25,347 bases of DNA from positions 1 to 25,347 of the forward strand of contig JAZQOM010000044.1 in assembly GCA_045627885.1 (NCBI GenBank). The letters run 5' to 3'. The stretch's first letter is position 1; each line of letters begins with the position of its first letter. The notes under the pieces were generated by a model, which worked only from the letters and a program-made list of their open reading frames with translations, did no database searches and was not told the origin of the DNA. The DNA comes from CALCTE01 sp045627885 (GTDB lineage: Bacteria; Bacillota; Clostridia; Oscillospirales; CAG-272). Of the stretch, positions 21,980 through 25,347 are shown piece after piece. Made by a program: the position numbers and the translations under genes.

Positions 21980-23791
21980 TTACTGGTCGTCGTCAAGCTT
22001 CAAGACTGCCATAAAGGCTTCTGGCGGGAGCGATACGCTTCCGAACGAGCGCATACGCTTTTTGCCCTCTTTCTGCTTTTCGAGAAGTTTCTTCTTTCTT
22101 GTTATATCGCCGCCGTAGCACTTTGCAAGGACATCCTTGCGAACCGCCTTGAGCGTTTCTCTTGCGATAATCTTGCCGCCTATCGCAGCCTGAATAGGCA
22201 CCTCAAAAAGCTCTCTTTGCATATTGTCCTTGAGCTTTTCGCAAATCTTTCTGCCTCTTGCGTACGCCTTGTCCGCGTGAACGATGAACGAGAGGGCATC
22301 TACCTGGTCGCCCGAAATGATGATATCGAGTTTTACAAGCTTTGATTCCTCATACCCCGCTATCTCATAGTCAAGCGACGCATATCCCTTCGTGCGCGAT
22401 TTAAGCGCGTCGAAAAAGTCGTATACTATCTCGTTCAGCGGCAGAGTGTAGTGCATTTCAACTCTTGTCGTGTCGAGATAGCGCATATCGTTGAACACGC
22501 CTCTGCGCTCTTGACACAAATCCATAATTCCCCCGACATATTCCGACGGAGTGATTATGTTTGCCGCGACGACGGGCTCATACGCCTTTTCGATATCGTC
22601 GGCGGCAGGGTAATTTGAAGGATTGTTTATGCTTATTCTTCCGGCGCTCTTTGTGTCGAATTCGTATATTACGCTCGGCGCCGTGGTAATAAGGTCGATG
22701 TTAAACTCTCTTTCGAGACGCTCTTGGATTATTTCCATGTGCAAAAGTCCCAAAAAACCGCAGCGGAAGCCGAATCCGAGAGCCTTTGATGTTTCCGGCT
22801 CAAAGACAAGCGACGCGTCGTTGAGCTTCAGCTTTTCGAGAGCGTCTCTCAAATCGCCGTAGCGCGAGCCGTCTGCCGGATAAACGCCGCTGTAAACCAT
22901 CGGCAGAACATTTTTGTAGCCCGGCAAAGCCGTATCCGCCGGATTATCGGCAAGAGTTACCGTGTCGCCGACTCTCGTATCTCCGACGCTCTTGATGCTT
23001 GCCGTGATGTAGCCGACATCGCCTGCCGAAATTTCCGCGGCAGGCTCAAGACCGAACGGGCGCATAAAGCCGACATTTACTACATCAAATTCCGACTTTC
23101 CCTCCATAAAGCGTATGCGGTCGCCCGCTTTAACCTTGCCGTCGAAAACGCGGACATATACGACGACACCGAGGTACGAATCGTAGTAAGAGTCGAATAT
23201 CAGTGCTTTCAGCGGAGCGTTCTCGTCGCCCTCGGGGGCGGGAATATCCGTCACCGCCTTTTCGAGCACATCCTCTATATTCAGTCCCGTCTTTGCGGAG
23301 ACTGCGGGGCAGTCCTCGGCGGGAATGCCGATGATATCCTCTATTTCCTTTCGCGTGCCGTCGATATCGGCACTCGGTAAGTCAATCTTGTTTATTACGG
23401 GCACAATTTCAAGGTCGTTGTCGAGCGCAAGATAAGTGTTTCCGAGAGTTTGCGCTTCGATGCCCTGAGTTGCGTCCACCACAAGCAGAGCGCCCTCACA
23501 GGCTTTAAGCGACCTCGAAACCTCATAGTTGAAGTCAACATGACCGGGCGTGTCAATCAGATTGAATATGTATTCTTTTCCGTCCTTTGCAGTGTAGTTC
23601 ATTCTCACGGCACGGGCTTTTATCGTGATTCCTCTTTCGCGTTCAAGCTCCATATTGTCAAGGAGCTGTTCGCTCATTTCACGCTTTGCGACGGTATCTG
23701 TTTTTTCGAGAAGCCTGTCCGCGAGCGTGCTTTTGCCGTGGTCGATATGAGCGATTATGCTGAAATTCCGGATGTAATTTTTTTCGTCCAA
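21980..23791 (-). CDS. lepA: Elongation factor 4 (LepA), ribosome back-translocase GTPase
   Basis: The 603-aa product is a translation GTPase. G1 is AHIDHGKS, G2 RGITI, G3 DTPGH, G4 NKID and G5 SAK. The family C-terminal domain ends in LLEKQKEGKKRMRSFGSVSL and the last residues are KLDDDQ. I chose TTG 23791 because GGAGG (23801-23805) lies 9 bases upstream and the length then matches the family. A TTG at 23827 would add 12 residues but has no ribosome binding site. It is first in a five-gene transcript with a near-consensus promoter. EF4 acts on stalled or mis-translocated ribosomes. Nothing odd in the coding sequence. Confidence 0.97.
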   Translation of the reverse strand: MDEKNYIRNFSIIAHIDHGKSTLADRLLEKTDTVAKREMSEQLLDNMELERERGITIKARAVRMNYTAKDGKEYIFNLIDTPGHVDFNYEVSRSLKACEGALLVVDATQGIEAQTLGNTYLALDNDLEIVPVINKIDLPSADIDGTRKEIEDIIGIPAEDCPAVSAKTGLNIEDVLEKAVTDIPAPEGDENAPLKALIFDSYYDSYLGVVVYVRVFDGKVKAGDRIRFMEGKSEFDVVNVGFMRPFGLEPAAEISAGDVGYITASIKSVGDTRVGDTVTLADNPADTALPGYKNVLPMVYSGVYPADGSRYGDLRDALEKLKLNDASLVFEPETSKALGFGFRCGFLGLLHMEIIQERLEREFNIDLITTAPSVIYEFDTKSAGRISINNPSNYPAADDIEKAYEPVVAANIITPSEYVGGIMDLCQERRGVFNDMRYLDTTRVEMHYTLPLNEIVYDFFDALKSRTKGYASLDYEIAGYEESKLVKLDIIISGDQVDALSFIVHADKAYARGRKICEKLKDNMQRELFEVPIQAAIGGKIIARETLKAVRKDVLAKCYGGDITRKKKLLEKQKEGKKRMRSFGSVSLPPEAFMAVLKLDDDQ

Positions 23792-23838
23792 AGCTTGCTT
23801 CCTCCGATAATCGGTCGGTATATCCAATAATACATATT

Positions 23839-23867
23839 ATTATACCTCAAATAATTTATAATTTCAA
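23839..23867 (-). promoter_or_regulatory. Promoter for lepA - hemW - rlmB - P-type-like - apgM
   Basis: On the minus strand, TTGAAA (23867-23862), 17-bp spacer, TATAAT (23844-23839). A leader of about 40 bases precedes the TTG start. Confidence 0.8.
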
Positions 23868-23916
23868 TATTTTTATAGTAAATAAAAGAAAAAAGAATAC
23901 CGCGCCGAAAAAGGAC

Positions 23917-23944
23917 TTGCTTTTATTTTATTTTGGGGTATAAT
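23917..23944 (+). promoter_or_regulatory. Promoter for the gtrA-like - PAP2 pair
   Basis: TTGCTT (23917-23922), 16-bp spacer, TATAAT (23939-23944), divergent from the lepA promoter. The ribosome binding site AAAGGAG (23986-23992) lies 8 bases before ATG 24001. Confidence 0.65.
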
Positions 23945-24000
23945 CTAAACTTGGAAATGTATAAGCTTGTCAAAAAAGCTCGAGGAAAGGAGTCCTTTGA

Positions 24001-24513
24001 ATGAAAAACAATATGCTTGTCCGTATTGCGGATTTTATTCGCGGGAAATACCATCATTACGAGCGCTTTGTGAAGTATTCGGCAAGCTCGCTTTCGTGCG
24101 TGCTTGTGGAAAATATAATCCATACCATTCTACACGACTTTTTGAATTTCAGCATAAGCTGGGCGGCATCGGGATTCTTTTATACGCTTGCGGTTGAGCT
24201 CATAGTTTTTCTTCCGGCACGCTTTTTCGCTTCGGTTCTCAATTACATTCTGAATAGATTTTTCGTTTTCAGCAATACAACCGGAATAGCCAAATCCGCG
24301 CGAAGATATTTTGTGCTTTGGGCGGCGCAGGCAATAGTTACGGTTTTCATTATAACGGGACTCGAAGAGCTGTTTGACGGCACGAGCGGAATCATTTATT
24401 TCCTCATAATTTCGGCAGTAAAAACAGCGCTGTTTTTTGCGGTTTACGCCGTGCAGATTAGGTGGGTATTCAATGATATCAGTCAGGAGAATGAAAAGTG
24501 TTCGAGACGATAA
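24001..24513 (+). CDS. GtrA-family membrane protein
   Basis: This 170-aa protein has about four membrane helices and the GtrA signature, with FVKYSASSLSC near the start of helix 1 and ARFFASVLNYILNRFFVF in the middle. GtrA proteins are small flippase-like partners that move isoprenyl-phosphate-linked sugars across the membrane for cell-surface polysaccharide or teichoic acid glycosylation. The charged N-terminal 23 residues are longer than usual. The stop overlaps the following PAP2 gene start by 16 bases, so the two are translated together. No glycosyltransferase is present in the window, so the sugar is unknown. Confidence 0.85.
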   Translation: MKNNMLVRIADFIRGKYHHYERFVKYSASSLSCVLVENIIHTILHDFLNFSISWAASGFFYTLAVELIVFLPARFFASVLNYILNRFFVFSNTTGIAKSARRYFVLWAAQAIVTVFIITGLEELFDGTSGIIYFLIISAVKTALFFAVYAVQIRWVFNDISQENEKCSRR

Positions 24514-25085
24514 CAAAGCTTGATTTTTCCATTCTCAACGGGCTTCGGGAAGCCATTCAATGCTCCTTTTGCGATGTGTTCTGGCAGATAATAAGCCTGC
24601 TCGGGGAAAAGGGAGTATTCTTCATAATTTGTGCCCTTCTTATGCTTTGCTTCAAGAAAACACGAAGAATGGGAATCACCGTCGCCATAGCGCTTATTTC
24701 GGGACTTGCGTTAGGCAACGGAGTGATAAAGCATATTGTCGCAAGACCGCGCCCGTACACCGTGGCTGGCTATGAGAGCATAAGGCAAAGTCTGCTTATT
24801 CCGGAGCTTTCGGACGGTTCGTTTCCGTCCGGACATGCTCTCGCGGCGTTCGAGGCGGCGGTATCAATGATGTTTTATAAAAAGAGCTTCGGAGTACCCG
24901 CGCTTGTGCTCGGAGCGCTTATGTGCGTATCGAGAGTTTACCTGTTTGTCCACTATCCGAGCGATGTTGTCGCCGGAGCGGTTTTCGGCTCGCTTTTTGC
25001 CGTTGCCGCGTACTGTATTGTCAAGCTTTTATACGAAAAATACGACCTTGAAGAAAAGCTGACCTTCAAATTTGAGAGAAAATGA
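24498..25085 (+). CDS. PAP2-family lipid phosphatase (undecaprenyl-diphosphatase-like)
   Basis: This 195-aa integral membrane enzyme has all three PAP2 motifs: KHIVARPRP (K78, R85, P86), SFPSGHA (110-113, H113) and SRVYLFVHYPSD (S145, R146, H152, D156). It should dephosphorylate a lipid phosphate on the outer membrane face, with undecaprenyl diphosphate as the most common substrate in this group. GTG 24498 is used, with AGGAG (24485-24489) 8 bases before, inside the 3' end of the gtrA-like gene. Its pairing with GtrA suggests polyprenyl-carrier recycling. The tail (about 170-195) is Lys/Glu-rich and cytosolic. A bidirectional terminator follows. Confidence 0.9.
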   Translation: MFETITKLDFSILNGLREAIQCSFCDVFWQIISLLGEKGVFFIICALLMLCFKKTRRMGITVAIALISGLALGNGVIKHIVARPRPYTVAGYESIRQSLLIPELSDGSFPSGHALAAFEAAVSMMFYKKSFGVPALVLGALMCVSRVYLFVHYPSDVVAGAVFGSLFAVAAYCIVKLLYEKYDLEEKLTFKFERK

Positions 25086-25118
25086 CTGACGCTTTGAAAA
25101 AAGTAAAATAATGCAATA

Positions 25119-25154
25119 AAAAAGGCAGTTTTGCGAATGCAAAACTGCCTTTTT
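25119..25154. terminator. Bidirectional terminator between PAP2 and rsmE
   Basis: AAGGCAGTTTTGC (25122-25134), loop GAAT, and GCAAAACTGCCTT (25139-25151) form a perfect stem flanked by A and T runs, so it serves both convergent genes. Confidence 0.9.
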
Positions 25155-25166
25155 ATATACTTTTTT

Positions 25167-25347
25167 TCAAAGATTTCCCGACATAAGCATAAGCGCCGAC
25201 AACACCCATCCCGAAGCCGTTTCCGTCCTCAAAATTCTGCTTCCGAGACCGCACAGCGCGACATTTTCTTTTTTAATGAGTTCTATTTCCGAAGCGGAAA
25301 GACCGCCCTCGGGGCCAATGTAAAATCCGATATCGTCTGCGCCTTCC
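25167..25347 (-). CDS. rsmE: 16S rRNA (uracil1498-N3)-methyltransferase RsmE, C-terminal part (5' partial at window edge)
   Basis: Fifty-nine residues run from the right edge to TGA at 25169-25167. They carry the RsmE SPOUT knot signatures FYIGPEGGLSASEIELI and LGSRILRTETA, ending in SALMLMSGNL. RsmE methylates U1498 of 16S rRNA with SAM. The N-terminal part and the start lie outside the window. Confidence 0.95.
   Translation of the reverse strand, partial: EGADDIGFYIGPEGGLSASEIELIKKENVALCGLGSRILRTETASGWVLSALMLMSGNL

Noticed and set aside
21288..22118. 276-aa plus-strand frame opposite hemW and lepA
   Set aside because: Antisense to two complete conserved genes.

Overview
This window looks like a chromosomal segment of a Gram-positive, low-to-mid GC member of the Clostridia (Bacillota), probably an uncultured gut-type Oscillospirales/Christensenellales relative. 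That placement is inferred. It rests on the dockerin-like Ca-binding repeat pair at the left edge, the lepA-hemW gene order, the UPF0237-UPF0210 pair, the fused GlnP-type transporter, strong GGAGG ribosome binding sites, several TTG/GTG starts, and consensus sigma-A-type promoters with 17-bp spacers. I see no phage, IS element, CRISPR array, rRNA or tRNA gene.

Layout. (1) Positions 2-8345, plus strand: the end of a dockerin-bearing exported protein, a DNA-deoxyinosine/uracil glycosylase and an MBL-fold hydrolase, a large lipoprotein of unknown function, a small membrane-anchored C39-like protein, and a two-gene polar amino-acid ABC transporter. The transporter's binding protein and permease are one polypeptide, and its ATPase carries an extra C-terminal domain. 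A PAP2-like membrane protein follows at 8365-9084. (2) Positions 9151-12662, minus strand: a small P-loop ATPase with its own promoter, and the run UPF0237 (ACT) - UPF0210 (PFL) - pgi. (3) Positions 12751-15890, plus strand: a SpoIVFB-like M50 metalloprotease, a RodA/FtsW-type SEDS glycosyltransferase, and a well-expressed-looking SDR plus cupin pair. (4) Positions 15891-16244: a non-coding stretch with a terminator, a short direct repeat and two palindromic repeat units. (5) Positions 16245-23791, minus strand: a tight five-gene run lepA - hemW - rlmB - P-type-ATPase-like pseudoenzyme - apgM from one strong promoter. (6) Positions 24001-25085, plus strand: a GtrA-family flippase-like protein translationally coupled to a PAP2 phosphatase. 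(7) Positions 25167-25347, minus strand: the C-terminal end of rsmE.

Most genes are core metabolism, translation or cell envelope. Central glycolysis appears twice (pgi and apgM). Translation and RNA modification appear as lepA, rlmB and rsmE. Envelope functions are RodA, GtrA, two PAP2 proteins, M50 and lipoproteins.

The most unusual items are these. The 853-aa membrane protein in the lepA operon has the full topology of a P1B-type ATPase but has lost the phosphorylated Asp and most other catalytic motifs. The binding protein-permease fusion has lobes in the order L2-L1-L2-L1. The GlnQ-type ATPase carries a degenerate RsbW/GHKL-like tail. The SDR has Phe where the catalytic Tyr should be. 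Several perfect inverted repeats sit at promoters and look like operators.
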